Part shown: positions 53,497-61,976 of the stretch, piece after piece
Numbering within the stretch: position 1 is the stretch's first letter
How the letters are laid out: every line of letters starts with the position of its first letter
Assembly (NCBI GenBank): GCA_016720745.1
Contig: JADKKA010000006.1
Coordinates: forward strand, 62,001 to 126,000
Origin: Chitinophagaceae bacterium
Lineage (GTDB): Bacteria > Bacteroidota > Bacteroidia > Chitinophagales > Chitinophagaceae
DNA length: 64,000 nucleotides
Direction: 5' to 3'
Notes under the pieces: generated by a model
The model's input: the letters and a program-made list of their open reading frames with translations, nothing else
What the model was told of the DNA's origin: nothing
Databases searched by the model: none
Made by a program: the position numbers and the translations under genes

Positions 53497-54473
53497 CCAC
53501 GACTTCTATTCCATTCACCAAACAATTACAAAAGTTTCAGTCGCTGATTGCACTGGCCCTGCTTTGTATTGTACTGAGTTTGCTGACGGATAAATTCTTC
53601 ACCACGGCTAACGGCATCAATGTACTGCGACAGGTAGCCGTGAATGTTTGTATTGCTACGGGAATGACATTGATCGTACTCACCGGGGGCATTGATTTAT
53701 CCGTGGGATCTGTGCTGGCTTTATGCGGTGCGATTACGGCGGGATTATTTAAAAACGGCATTGCCGTGCCGGCTGCTGATCTCTGGATTGGCTTTACCAT
53801 TCTGGGTGCCATCCTCGCCGCATTGATCGCCGGCGCCATACTGGGATGGATCAATGGATTCGTGATTACTAAATTCAAAGTACCGCCCTTTGTGGCCACC
53901 CTGGCCATGCTCACCATTGCCCGTGGTTTTACCATGTTGTATACCGGTGGTCATCCGGTAAGTAATCTCGGTGAAAACTTTGCGGTGATCGGTGCCGGAT
54001 CTTTCATTGGTATTCCGATCCCGGTATGGATTGCTGCCATGGTGGTATTACTGGCCGCATTCATTTGTAGTAAGACAAGACTCGGCAGATATATTTATGC
54101 CATTGGTGGTAATGAAACAGCTGCTAAACTTTCCGGTATCCGGATCAATCGGGTGAAGATGACCGTCTATACCATTGGTGCTGCATTAGCTGCAGTCGGT
54201 GGAGTGATTGTTACTTCCCGACTCGATTCAGCCCAACCCAATGCCGGAACCAGTTATGAACTCGATGCCATTGCGGCCGTTGTGATTGGTGGTACTTCTC
54301 TCAATGGTGGTCGTGGCAGTGTATGGGGTACCGTGATCGGTGCTGTAATCATTGGCATATTAAATAATGGATTGGTATTGCTCAATGTCTCTCCCTTCTG
54401 GCAACAGGTGGTGAAAGGTGCTGTGATTTTGTTAGCCGTAGTGATTGATAAGATCGGTGATAAAAAAGATTAA
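53493..54473 (+). CDS. Sugar ABC transporter permease (RbsC type)
   Basis: This 326-residue protein has about ten membrane helices. TGGIDLSVGSVLALCGAI and YAIGGNETAAKLSGI are the signatures of the ribose/xylose permease family; AVVIGGTSLNGGRGSVWGT follows near the end. With the ATPase, the DUF2291 protein and the binding protein it forms a complete importer. It is overlapped at its start by the ATPase gene. Confidence 0.9.
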   Translation: MTTTSIPFTKQLQKFQSLIALALLCIVLSLLTDKFFTTANGINVLRQVAVNVCIATGMTLIVLTGGIDLSVGSVLALCGAITAGLFKNGIAVPAADLWIGFTILGAILAALIAGAILGWINGFVITKFKVPPFVATLAMLTIARGFTMLYTGGHPVSNLGENFAVIGAGSFIGIPIPVWIAAMVVLLAAFICSKTRLGRYIYAIGGNETAAKLSGIRINRVKMTVYTIGAALAAVGGVIVTSRLDSAQPNAGTSYELDAIAAVVIGGTSLNGGRGSVWGTVIGAVIIGILNNGLVLLNVSPFWQQVVKGAVILLAVVIDKIGDKKD

Positions 54474-54493
54474 TCATTCTAAATACAAAAACT

Positions 54494-55984
54494 ATCAGTC
54501 AACATCCGCAATATATTTTAGCCATTGACCAGGGGACCAGTTCCACCAAGGCCCTTGTATTTGATGAACAGGGTAAAGCCATTGCCAAAGGCAGCGAAGC
54601 TTTGTTAACGAATTATTTTGGAGAAGGTTTTGTGGAACAGGATCCGGAAGCGATTTACCAGAATGTAATAACCGCTGTAAAGAATTGTTTGGCTGATTTT
54701 TCGGCCAAAGGATTCAAGCCTGATCATATTGCCGCCATTGGTATTTCCAACCAGCGGGAAACCTTTGTGGTCTGGGATAAAAACGGACAGCCATTACATC
54801 CTGCCATTGTATGGCAATGCAAAAGATCCGCTGCTATTTGTGCGGAGCTGACTCATGCTGGTCATGCCCCAATGATTGAGCAGAAGACCGGATTAAAAGT
54901 GGATCCTTATTTCTCAGCGACCAAACTGATCTGGTTACAACAAAATAATCCTGCCGTAGCAACAGCGATTCAAAACGGGAAGGCCTTTTTTGGCACCATT
55001 GATACCTGGTTATTGTTCCGGCTCAGTAAAGGCGCCGCCTATGCAACCGATTATACCAATGCTTCCCGCACTTTATTCTTTAACCTGCATACCCTGCAGT
55101 GGGATCAGGAACTGATTCAATTGTATGGACTGAAAGGAATTCAGTTACCTGGTATCAAACCTTCTTCCGATTCATTCGGTACTACTGATATCAACGGATT
55201 ACTCCCGCAGGCTATTCCCGTTACCGCCATGATCGGTGATTCACAGGCCGCCGCATTTGGAGAAGGATGTTTTGAACCCGGTACCGCCAAAGCCACCATG
55301 GGTACCGGCAGCAGTATCCTGATGAATATCGGTTCAGCGCCGAAGCTATCTGCCAATGGAATGGTGACTACTGTTTGCTGGAGTATGCATAACCGGATTG
55401 ATTTCGCTTATGAAGGAGTGATTGTTTCCTGTGGTGCTACTATCGAATGGTTAAAAAATAATCTGGGTTTATTTAATGACAGTAAAGAAACCGCTGCCAT
55501 GGCCATGGCCGTGGAGAACAATGGCGGCGTTTACCTGGTACCGGCATTCAGCGGACTGGGATCCCCGCACTGGCAGATGGACAGAAGAGCATCACTAACC
55601 GGCATGAGTTTCAGTACACAGAAAAATCATATCGTCAGGGCAGCACTGGAATCAATTGCTTACCAGATCCGCGATGTAGTGAATGCAATGGAGAAAGATG
55701 CGGGTATTGCACTGCAGGAACTGAATGCAGATGGCGGTATCACGGCGAATACATTTGTAATGCAGTTTTTAGCTGATCTCTTACAGAAAAAAGTCGCCAC
55801 GATTGGTATGGCTGATGTGTCTGCTTTAGGAGCAGCCTTGCTGGCGGGATTAAAGATTGGATTGTACCCGGACCTGGAATCACTGAAAAAAATGAAGAGG
55901 TCTGAGCAGTACTTTGTGCCAGGGGATAAGTGGAGAAAGGAATATGAGGGATGGAGGGAGGCTGTAAGTCAGAACCAATCCTAA
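54494..55984 (+). CDS. FGGY-family carbohydrate kinase (glycerol kinase-like), no ATG start
   Basis: This kinase has about 496 residues. It has the phosphate-binding YILAIDQGTSSTK, SNQRETFVVW, GDSQAAAFGEG (catalytic Asp), MGTGSSILMN and LVPAFSGLGSPHW, and resembles glycerol kinase closely. Where GlpK has WQDRR and GDQQ this protein has WQCKR and GDSQ, so the substrate may differ. No ATG, GTG or TTG lies before the ATP-binding motif; the frame is open from 54464, and ATC at 54494 (giving MSQHPQYILAIDQG if read as Met) fits best. In this operon its substrate is probably the ketose made by the isomerase. Confidence 0.82.
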   Translation: MSQHPQYILAIDQGTSSTKALVFDEQGKAIAKGSEALLTNYFGEGFVEQDPEAIYQNVITAVKNCLADFSAKGFKPDHIAAIGISNQRETFVVWDKNGQPLHPAIVWQCKRSAAICAELTHAGHAPMIEQKTGLKVDPYFSATKLIWLQQNNPAVATAIQNGKAFFGTIDTWLLFRLSKGAAYATDYTNASRTLFFNLHTLQWDQELIQLYGLKGIQLPGIKPSSDSFGTTDINGLLPQAIPVTAMIGDSQAAAFGEGCFEPGTAKATMGTGSSILMNIGSAPKLSANGMVTTVCWSMHNRIDFAYEGVIVSCGATIEWLKNNLGLFNDSKETAAMAMAVENNGGVYLVPAFSGLGSPHWQMDRRASLTGMSFSTQKNHIVRAALESIAYQIRDVVNAMEKDAGIALQELNADGGITANTFVMQFLADLLQKKVATIGMADVSALGAALLAGLKIGLYPDLESLKKMKRSEQYFVPGDKWRKEYEGWREAVSQNQS

Positions 55985-56104
55985 AGATTAGATAGTCTAA
56001 TAGTCGGTTGAAGTCAGAGAGAGTCTAGAGTCGAGAGGTTCAGATGTTGTCAAGGGTTTCGAATAATATTCGAGGTATCAAAGGCTGTTTCAAAATATAT
56101 CGTT

Positions 56105-57406
56105 ATCAAAAAAATCATCCGACAATATTTTTTCCTGCTGGCACTCTTTTCTGTTTGTCAGTATAGCCAGGCACAGTCTGCCTCCAAACCCCGCATCCTC
56201 ATCAGCACCGATATCGGTGGAACGGATCCGGATGATAACCAGTCCATGATTCATTTGCTGATGTATGCTGATCGGTTTCAAATTGAAGGACTGCTCTCTA
56301 CTTCTTTTATAAAAGGCAGGAAAGAAAATATTCTGGAAATGATTCGTCTGTACGGGCAGGACCGGAAAGAACTGAAACGCCATGCCAAAGGATTTCCAAC
56401 AACGAAATCACTGATCAAAATAACCAAACAGGGCGCCATCGCCGCTGCTCCTTATAAAGGATATGCATCACCAACAGAAGGATCCGACTGGCTGATTCAT
56501 TGTGCAAGGAAAAAATCAACCCAACCTTTGTGGGTATTGGTATGGGGCGGACTGGAAGATCTGGCACAGGCCCTGCATGATGCGCCCGATATCAAAAAAA
56601 ATATCAGGGTCTACTGGATTGGTGGTCCGAATAAAAAATGGGGCGTGAATGCCTATGACTATATCGCCACCCATCATCCGGATTTGTGGTTCATTGAAGC
56701 CAATGCTACTTACCGCGGCTGGTTCATGGATCCTGATTCTCCCGATAGCCTGAAATCAAAAGCATTTTACAAAAATTATATTCTCGGTCATGGTGCCATG
56801 GGCAATGATTTTGTGCAGTACTATGGTGGTGTCATTAAAATGGGTGATACTCCTTCACTCGCTTATTTATTATACGGAGATCCCAATGATCCCACGGGGG
56901 AAAGCTGGGGCGGTAGTTTTACACCCATTCGACGAAGTGCCAGGGCCATCTTCAACCGCATTTCTACCAGTGCGGATACTGTAGCTACTTATGCAGTGAT
57001 TGAATGGCGTTTCAAAGGGCCATCCATTACTATTCATCCGGATTCATCCTGTTTTCGGATGGAAGCAGCGGGACAGGAATGGCCGGGCTATTATATCGGG
57101 AATGGGACCTATGCTGTTCGCTATTCCCCCAAACAAACAGAGAGCCGGATCTGTCGCATCATCAGTTCCATACCGGAAATCAATGGATTGAGTTTTCATT
57201 ATGTAAGTGTCAATCCATGGCCGGGGAAACCCGGACAGGATGATTATATATTAGGTGACAATTGGTATAGCGACCGGTCAGACAATGATCTGTTTATAGA
57301 AACCCAGCAGGGAGCCAAAACCATTTCCAAACACCGGGTGGCCTATTTGACCGATTGGGCAAGAAGATGGAGCTGGTTACCTAAAAAGCAATATCAACGA
57401 AATTGA
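56105..57406 (+). CDS. DUF1593 protein (Sde182-like), ATC in place of start codon
   Basis: This protein has about 433 residues. Upstream of the first in-frame ATG (56246) the frame already encodes a signal peptide (KKIIRQYFFLLALF...YSQAQS) and the nucleoside-hydrolase-like STDIGGTDPDDNQSM motif. Translation must therefore begin earlier, and ATC at 56105 sits exactly where ATG is expected before AAA AAA. It has the DUF1593 nucleoside-hydrolase-like domain and lacks the C-terminal beta domain of the second copy. The family is found with plant polysaccharide degradation genes; its reaction is not known to me. Confidence 0.8.
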   Translation: MKKIIRQYFFLLALFSVCQYSQAQSASKPRILISTDIGGTDPDDNQSMIHLLMYADRFQIEGLLSTSFIKGRKENILEMIRLYGQDRKELKRHAKGFPTTKSLIKITKQGAIAAAPYKGYASPTEGSDWLIHCARKKSTQPLWVLVWGGLEDLAQALHDAPDIKKNIRVYWIGGPNKKWGVNAYDYIATHHPDLWFIEANATYRGWFMDPDSPDSLKSKAFYKNYILGHGAMGNDFVQYYGGVIKMGDTPSLAYLLYGDPNDPTGESWGGSFTPIRRSARAIFNRISTSADTVATYAVIEWRFKGPSITIHPDSSCFRMEAAGQEWPGYYIGNGTYAVRYSPKQTESRICRIISSIPEINGLSFHYVSVNPWPGKPGQDDYILGDNWYSDRSDNDLFIETQQGAKTISKHRVAYLTDWARRWSWLPKKQYQRN

Positions 57407-57428
57407 AAATTCTTTCGTCAATAGCAGT

Positions 57429-58535
57429 ATGAAAAAAATATTTATTACAATATCATTCCTTTCAGCCATGCAGGTTATGGCACAGGAAACAGGTACGGGT
57501 AAGACCAATTCCTACCTGGATTATTCCTGGAAAAAAGTGGCCACACAGATGCCGGCAGAATGGTATGGGTCTCCCGATGCACAAAAAGTGGCAGCAACAG
57601 TATTGTTTTGTCAGCAGGAGATTGGTGGCTGGGCCAAGAACAAACCCTATCATCATCCGTTGACAGCAAAAGACAGTGCAACCGTAATCGAAGGCAGGAA
57701 TGGAATCGGCGCTACCATTGATAATGGGGCCACGACGATGGAGATGATTTTCCTGGCCAATATCTACCGGCAGATAAAGGAACCAAAGTATCAGGATGCT
57801 TTTAAAAAAGGGCTTGACTACTTACTAAAAGCCCAGTATCCCAATGGGGGCTGGCCGCAGTTTTATCCTTTTCGCAAAGGGAATTCGGTGAACTATGCCT
57901 CCCATATCACCTACAACGATAATGCCATGGTGAATGTGTTGAAATTATTGCGGGCTGTGGCTACAATGACGGCGCCTTATGATGGATTGTCGTTGCCGGA
58001 TGCAATGAAAGAGCAGGCAAGGATAGCTTATGAGAAAGGCATCGATTGTATCCTGAAAACACAGATCAGGATCAATAGTAAGCCGACGGTCTGGTGCGCG
58101 CAGCATGATGAAGTAACATTATTGCCTGCGAATGCCAGGGCTTATGAACTGGCCTCCTTCAGCGGAGCAGAATCGGTAGGCATCATTGAATTACTGTTGG
58201 AGATTGATCAGCCCTCCAAAGAAATTATTGTTGCTGTTAATGCTGCAATGCAATGGCTGGATGAACATAAGGTAACGGGGATCAGAGTGGATAATCAGCC
58301 GGGCCCGGATGGCAAGCGGAATAAGGTAGTGGTAGAAGATGCGAATGCCCCTCCCTTACTGGCCCGTTTTTATGACCTGGAGACAGGCCTGCCTTTTTTT
58401 TGTGACCGGGATGGGATCAAAAAAAATACGCTGGCTGAAATCGGTTCCGAGCGGCGCAATGGCTATAGCTGGTACACGGAATCCTATTTGTCATTGCAGA
58501 AAAAATACAGCAGCTGGCAAAAAAAATGGAAATGA
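57429..58535 (+). CDS. pelA: Pectate lyase, PL10 family
   Basis: This 368-residue protein has a signal peptide ending near VMAQE. The (alpha/alpha)3 fold of PL10 is indicated by CQQEIGGWAKNKPYHHPL, GATIDNGATTMEMIFLA, YPNGGWPQFYPFRKGNSVNYASHITYND (key residues only: Trp, Pro, Asp) and KPTVWCAQHDEVTL. It cleaves polygalacturonate by beta-elimination. It lies between two DUF1593 genes, with gaps of 22 and 20 bases. The three are probably one unit and ally the operon with pectin breakdown. Confidence 0.88.
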   Translation: MKKIFITISFLSAMQVMAQETGTGKTNSYLDYSWKKVATQMPAEWYGSPDAQKVAATVLFCQQEIGGWAKNKPYHHPLTAKDSATVIEGRNGIGATIDNGATTMEMIFLANIYRQIKEPKYQDAFKKGLDYLLKAQYPNGGWPQFYPFRKGNSVNYASHITYNDNAMVNVLKLLRAVATMTAPYDGLSLPDAMKEQARIAYEKGIDCILKTQIRINSKPTVWCAQHDEVTLLPANARAYELASFSGAESVGIIELLLEIDQPSKEIIVAVNAAMQWLDEHKVTGIRVDNQPGPDGKRNKVVVEDANAPPLLARFYDLETGLPFFCDRDGIKKNTLAEIGSERRNGYSWYTESYLSLQKKYSSWQKKWK

Positions 58536-58555
58536 TCATTGGTAAACTGAAACGC

Positions 58556-59968
58556 ATGAAGAAGCTCCAATTCGGGACACTGTTCCTGGCATTACTGAGC
58601 GGATTGATGGTATCCGCACAAACTGGTTCTGAAAAATTAAGGGTACTGGTACTCACTGATATTGAGAACGAGCCGGATGATGCACAGTCCATGGTGCGTT
58701 TTCTTACTTATGCCAATCATTGGGATGTGGAGGGATTGATTGCCACCACATCCGTGCATCAGAAAAAGAAGATTGCGGCCTGGCGGATCCGGGAAATAGT
58801 ATCGGCTTATGGAAAAGTGCGGGATAATTTGTTATTGCATGAGAAGGGCTATCCTGATTCCAATTATTTTAAAAGTATCATCAAGGAAGGCTATGCTGAT
58901 TTTGGAATGAATGCAGTAGGACAGGGAAAAGACAGTGAGGGATCAGAATGGATCATCAATACGATTGATAAAAAAGATGATCGTCCCATTTGGGTATTGG
59001 TATGGGGAGGGCCCAATTGTCTGGCCCAGGCACTCTGGAAATTAAGGATGACCCGTAATCCCGATGCAGTTGATAAAATCATTTCCCGTTTAAGGGTCTA
59101 TACGATTTCTGATCAGGATGATTCGGGGCCCTGGCTTCGCAAAACTTTTCCTGGTTTATTTTATATCTGCAGTCCGGGTACTAATGACCGTGGGGCTTAT
59201 CATCATGCTACCTGGACCGGTATCAGTGGTGATAAATTTCACGGAAGATTTTCGGGAGCAGATTTCAGTATCGTGGATAATCCCTGGCTGGATGAAAATA
59301 TCAGAAAGAACCATGGACCCTTGGGTGCCGAGCATCCGCAGACCAAGTACCTGATGGAGGGAGATACCCCCAGTTTTTTGTATTTGATCAATAATGGTTT
59401 GGGTAATTCAGAGCATCCCGATTATGGCAGCTGGGGCGGTCGGTATGAATACTATACACCCCGTTTGCAAAAATGGTTTTATGAACCCGAGACAAGGCCG
59501 ATCTGGTCTAATGCAGAAGATGAAGTAATGGGAAAGGATAGTGCGTATCAATCCAGTAACAAAGCCACGATCTGGAGATGGCGGCAGGCATACCAAAATG
59601 ATTTTGCGGCGCGGATCGACTGGACAACGCAGTCCTATAAAAATGCCAATCACCCGCCTGTAGCAAAACTGACACATGCCAATGAATGGATGGTCAAAAG
59701 CGGAGATACGGTTTTATTAAATGCATCAGCCTCCACAGATCCCGACGGCAACAAGTTGGGTTATGAATGGATCTATTATCGGGAAGTGGGGACATATGAA
59801 TCCAGGAGTCCGATTAAAATCATTGACGGCAGGAAGGCCAATGCCTGGTTCGTAGCTCCGCCAGTCGGCAAACCCGAGACGATCCATATCATTGTAGCGG
59901 TAACTGATAATGGTATTCCAGCCCTGACCCGTTACCAAAGGGTAGTAGTGACGGTGTTGCCGGGATAA
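58556..59968 (+). CDS. DUF1593 protein with C-terminal beta domain
   Basis: This protein has 470 residues from the ATG at 58556, where a signal peptide begins (ending near MVSAQ). The N-terminal DUF1593 domain has LTDIENEPDDAQSMVRF and WVLVWGGPNCLAQAL. The C-terminal domain (about 370-470) is PKD-like, with LNASASTDPDGN and IIVAVTDNG. The Sde182-type family is described as cellulose-binding. The longer frame to 58526 overlaps the lyase stop. A repeat begins about 20 bases after its stop. Confidence 0.85.
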   Translation: MKKLQFGTLFLALLSGLMVSAQTGSEKLRVLVLTDIENEPDDAQSMVRFLTYANHWDVEGLIATTSVHQKKKIAAWRIREIVSAYGKVRDNLLLHEKGYPDSNYFKSIIKEGYADFGMNAVGQGKDSEGSEWIINTIDKKDDRPIWVLVWGGPNCLAQALWKLRMTRNPDAVDKIISRLRVYTISDQDDSGPWLRKTFPGLFYICSPGTNDRGAYHHATWTGISGDKFHGRFSGADFSIVDNPWLDENIRKNHGPLGAEHPQTKYLMEGDTPSFLYLINNGLGNSEHPDYGSWGGRYEYYTPRLQKWFYEPETRPIWSNAEDEVMGKDSAYQSSNKATIWRWRQAYQNDFAARIDWTTQSYKNANHPPVAKLTHANEWMVKSGDTVLLNASASTDPDGNKLGYEWIYYREVGTYESRSPIKIIDGRKANAWFVAPPVGKPETIHIIVAVTDNGIPALTRYQRVVVTVLPG

Positions 59969-60517
59969 TTTTTTGCGAAGCAACAAATAAAAATCCGCGT
60001 TCATCCGCTCAATCCGCGTCATCCGCGTTCCCATTTTTTTGCGAAGCAAAATCAATATCCGTTTAGATCCCTCTGCGAAACCTCCGCGCTCTCTTGTTCT
60101 CCGCGGTGAATTTCTCCCACAAACCTGCCTGCCGGTAGGCAGGGCGAACAAAGCTACCAGCAAAAAAAAAAAATCCGCGTTCATCCGCTCAATCCGCGTC
60201 ATCGTCCGGCGCCATAGGCTTTGGCCGACGGCGTCCGCGTTCCCATTTCTTTTTTGCGCAGCAAAATCAAAATCCGTAATACAAGTTTCCTCACTCCGTT
60301 CGGAATGACAGGCCTTGGTTAGGGGAAAGGGAAATACAAGATTTCTCGCTTCGCTCGAAATAGTATTAGTGCACAGGGATGTCTTAGCGTCCCTTTGCGT
60401 CCTTGTTTCTTTGCGGTTAAATCTCTCTCTTATTTTGCGTAGCAAAAATAAAAATCCGCGTTCATCCGCTCAATCCGCGTCATCCGCGTTCCCATTTCTT
60501 TTTTGCGCAGCAAAATC
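59969..60517. repeat. Repeat-dense intergenic region
   Basis: About 500 bases without a convincing gene. Three copies of a 60-base repeat rich in CCGCGTTCATCCGCTCAATC are at 59990-60053, 60170-60270 and 60451-60517. The second contains a 31-base insert (60204-60234). One right arm of the CTCTGCGG element is at 60071-60110 and a divergent one at 60383-60423. A CCTGCCTGCCGGTAGGCAGG palindrome is at 60124-60143. TCACTCCGTTCGGAATGACA and TCGCTTCGCTCGAAA motifs lie near 60291 and 60343. Confidence 0.8.
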
Positions 60518-61288
60518 ATCATACCGAAATATCCTCCCCATCACCTCATACAACCCCGGATGTTTACTCTTCAGCAGCTCCGGTCTCTCAAAAAAATACT
60601 CCGCCGCCACCGCAAAAAATTCAGCTTCATTCGTCATCGCATAGGGATTGATATCCGACCGGTTTTGTTCGATATTCTCTATTGACTCTTTCACCAGTTT
60701 CAACCAGGGCAGTACATATTGTTTATCGAGAAAGTATTCCGGTATCCCATCAATGCTGCCATCGGTTTGATCAATCAGGTGGACGAACTCATGGATGGCG
60801 GTATTGCTTTTACCGGTTTTATTGATGAAAGCCTGTCTGAGTTCATGCTGGGAGAGGAGCATCAGGTTATTGAGGGGTCCGTTACCCACCATGCCGAGTA
60901 CGGAGCGGTTGGCCCCGGCCAGCTGGTAATCATGATTAAAGGCATCGGGGTAGAGCAGTACTTCATGGAGGTTATGGTATTCCCAGTCAGGAAAGCCGAA
61001 GATGGGGATGATGGCGCTGGCGGCTATATAGATATGATCTATTTCTTCCACGCTGGTTTGCACCCCGGTGATCCGGGTGGTAGCCAGGAAATGCATCATT
61101 CTGGATTCGAATTCCGCCTTGCGGGCGGGGGTCAGTGCCTGGTAAAAGGGGATATCTCTTTCCAGGATGGCTTTCCAGGAATCGGGCATGGGCCGCGGGG
61201 CTATTGGCCGTTTTTTCCTCCCAAATACCCAGGGTGCGGTCAGTATCAGGGCGGCCAGGCATACTAATGTGATAATCAGGGCATCCAT
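60470..61288 (-). CDS. Zinc-dependent peptidase of the MtfA family
   Basis: This protein has 272 residues. A single N-terminal membrane helix (ALIITLVCLAALILTAPWVF) precedes the MtfA domain, whose zinc site is in HEFVHLID with a downstream Glu in NEAEFFAVAAEYFFE. In E. coli MtfA binds the Mlc repressor and has aminopeptidase activity; this homologue carries an anchor. The last 13 or so residues (AAQKRNGNADDAD) are encoded by the 60-base intergenic repeat, so the original stop was probably lost when the repeat arrived. Confidence 0.85.
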   Translation of the reverse strand: MDALIITLVCLAALILTAPWVFGRKKRPIAPRPMPDSWKAILERDIPFYQALTPARKAEFESRMMHFLATTRITGVQTSVEEIDHIYIAASAIIPIFGFPDWEYHNLHEVLLYPDAFNHDYQLAGANRSVLGMVGNGPLNNLMLLSQHELRQAFINKTGKSNTAIHEFVHLIDQTDGSIDGIPEYFLDKQYVLPWLKLVKESIENIEQNRSDINPYAMTNEAEFFAVAAEYFFERPELLKSKHPGLYEVMGRIFRYDDFAAQKRNGNADDAD

Positions 61289-61424
61289 TACCCCAAAAAT
61301 CCAAAATTTCCCTGGTTTTATTTTCCCTAAAACCCTGAAACTTCCTATTTTTGCTGCCCCTTAAGTCGCCCTGGCCCCGGCAAAGGCACCAAAAGGGGGT
61401 CTCCGGTCTAAAATCGCCGCCTCA

Positions 61425-61460
61425 TTAGTCCCGACTAATGACTAACGACTAAAGACTGAC
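61425..61460. repeat. Short tandem repeat GACTAATGACTAACGACTAA
   Basis: Four to five 7-base units of CTAATGA/CTAACGA just upstream of the tRNA gene. Confidence 0.6.
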
Positions 61461-61473
61461 GGACTGCAAAAAT

Positions 61474-61547
61474 TCCTCCTTAGCTCAGTTGGTTAGAGCA
61501 TCTGACTGTTAATCAGAGGGTCGTTGGTTCAAGTCCAACAGGGGGAG
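61474..61547 (+). tRNA. tRNA-Asn (anticodon GTT)
   Basis: The cloverleaf folds fully. The acceptor TCCTCCT pairs with AGGGGGA with one G-T pair. The D arm is GCTC/GAGC and the anticodon stem TCTGA/TCAGA encloses CTGTTAA (anticodon GTT). The T arm is GTTGG/CCAAC around TTCAAGT. The discriminator is G, and CCA is not encoded. Confidence 0.93.
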
Positions 61548-61555
61548 CGGAAGAA

Positions 61556-61581
61556 GCCTCACAGAAATGTGGGGCTTTTTT
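61556..61581 (+). terminator. Terminator of tRNA-Asn
   Basis: GCCTCACA / TGTGGGGC stem with a GAAA loop, followed by six T residues. Confidence 0.8.
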
Positions 61582-61593
61582 GTTTTAGAGAAC

Positions 61594-61700
61594 GCCTCTT
61601 TAGCTCTCCCGATAGCTATATGGTTGGTCATTAGTCCCTTCCCGATGTCTATCGGGAACAACAGGGATGGAAGAAGCCTTTTATAGAAATGTAGAGATTA
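61594..61700 (+). pseudogene. Degenerate tRNA-Asn-like copy with its 3' flank
   Basis: CCTCTTTAGCTC resembles the tRNA 5' part CCTCCTTAGCTC. TGGTTGG follows after a TCCCGATAGCTATA insert. CAACAGGGATGGAAGAAGCC matches the tRNA 3' end and its flank (CAACAGGGGGAGCGGAAGAAGCC), and then TTTTATAGAAATGTAGAG resembles the terminator. The middle holds a TCCCGATGTCTATCGGGA palindrome. It cannot fold as a tRNA. It may be the trace of an integration event. Confidence 0.6.
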
Positions 61701-61726
61701 CTTCATGTTCAAATAAAATTAAATAT

Positions 61727-61976
61727 TCAATATGCTATTGCCCTTGGAATCAAATTATATAGTTGCCAGAAATTTTCCCTAAAGATGTCTTGTCTAATGT
61801 TGATAAAGAATTTTAAATAAATTCGTTTCTTCATTGAAAAATCAGAAACTCTAAATCCTAATTTTGTTTTTACAAATTCAGCACTCAAAATTAATTTCTG
61901 GGAGTAAATAAAAATTGCCATTTGTTCTATCTTTAGTAATAGTATTACTATCTATTATGGATAAAAGGGTCATTTA
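61727..61976. other. AT-rich stretch without a supported gene
   Basis: About 250 bases of clearly lower GC than the DNA left of the tRNA. A 64-residue minus-strand frame (61727-61921) is open here, but its sequence is Phe/Ile/Lys-rich with no recognisable domain. I see no promoter or repeat. It lies downstream of the helicase gene's stop. Confidence 0.4.

Noticed and set aside
59726..60445. 239-codon minus-strand open frame
   Set aside because: It translates the intergenic repeats (alternating RMTRIERMNAD segments) and overlaps the end of DUF1593 in antisense; there is no domain.
61727..61921. 64-codon minus-strand frame near the tRNA
   Set aside because: AT-rich, low complexity, no recognisable domain and no supporting promoter or neighbour; it could be chance.
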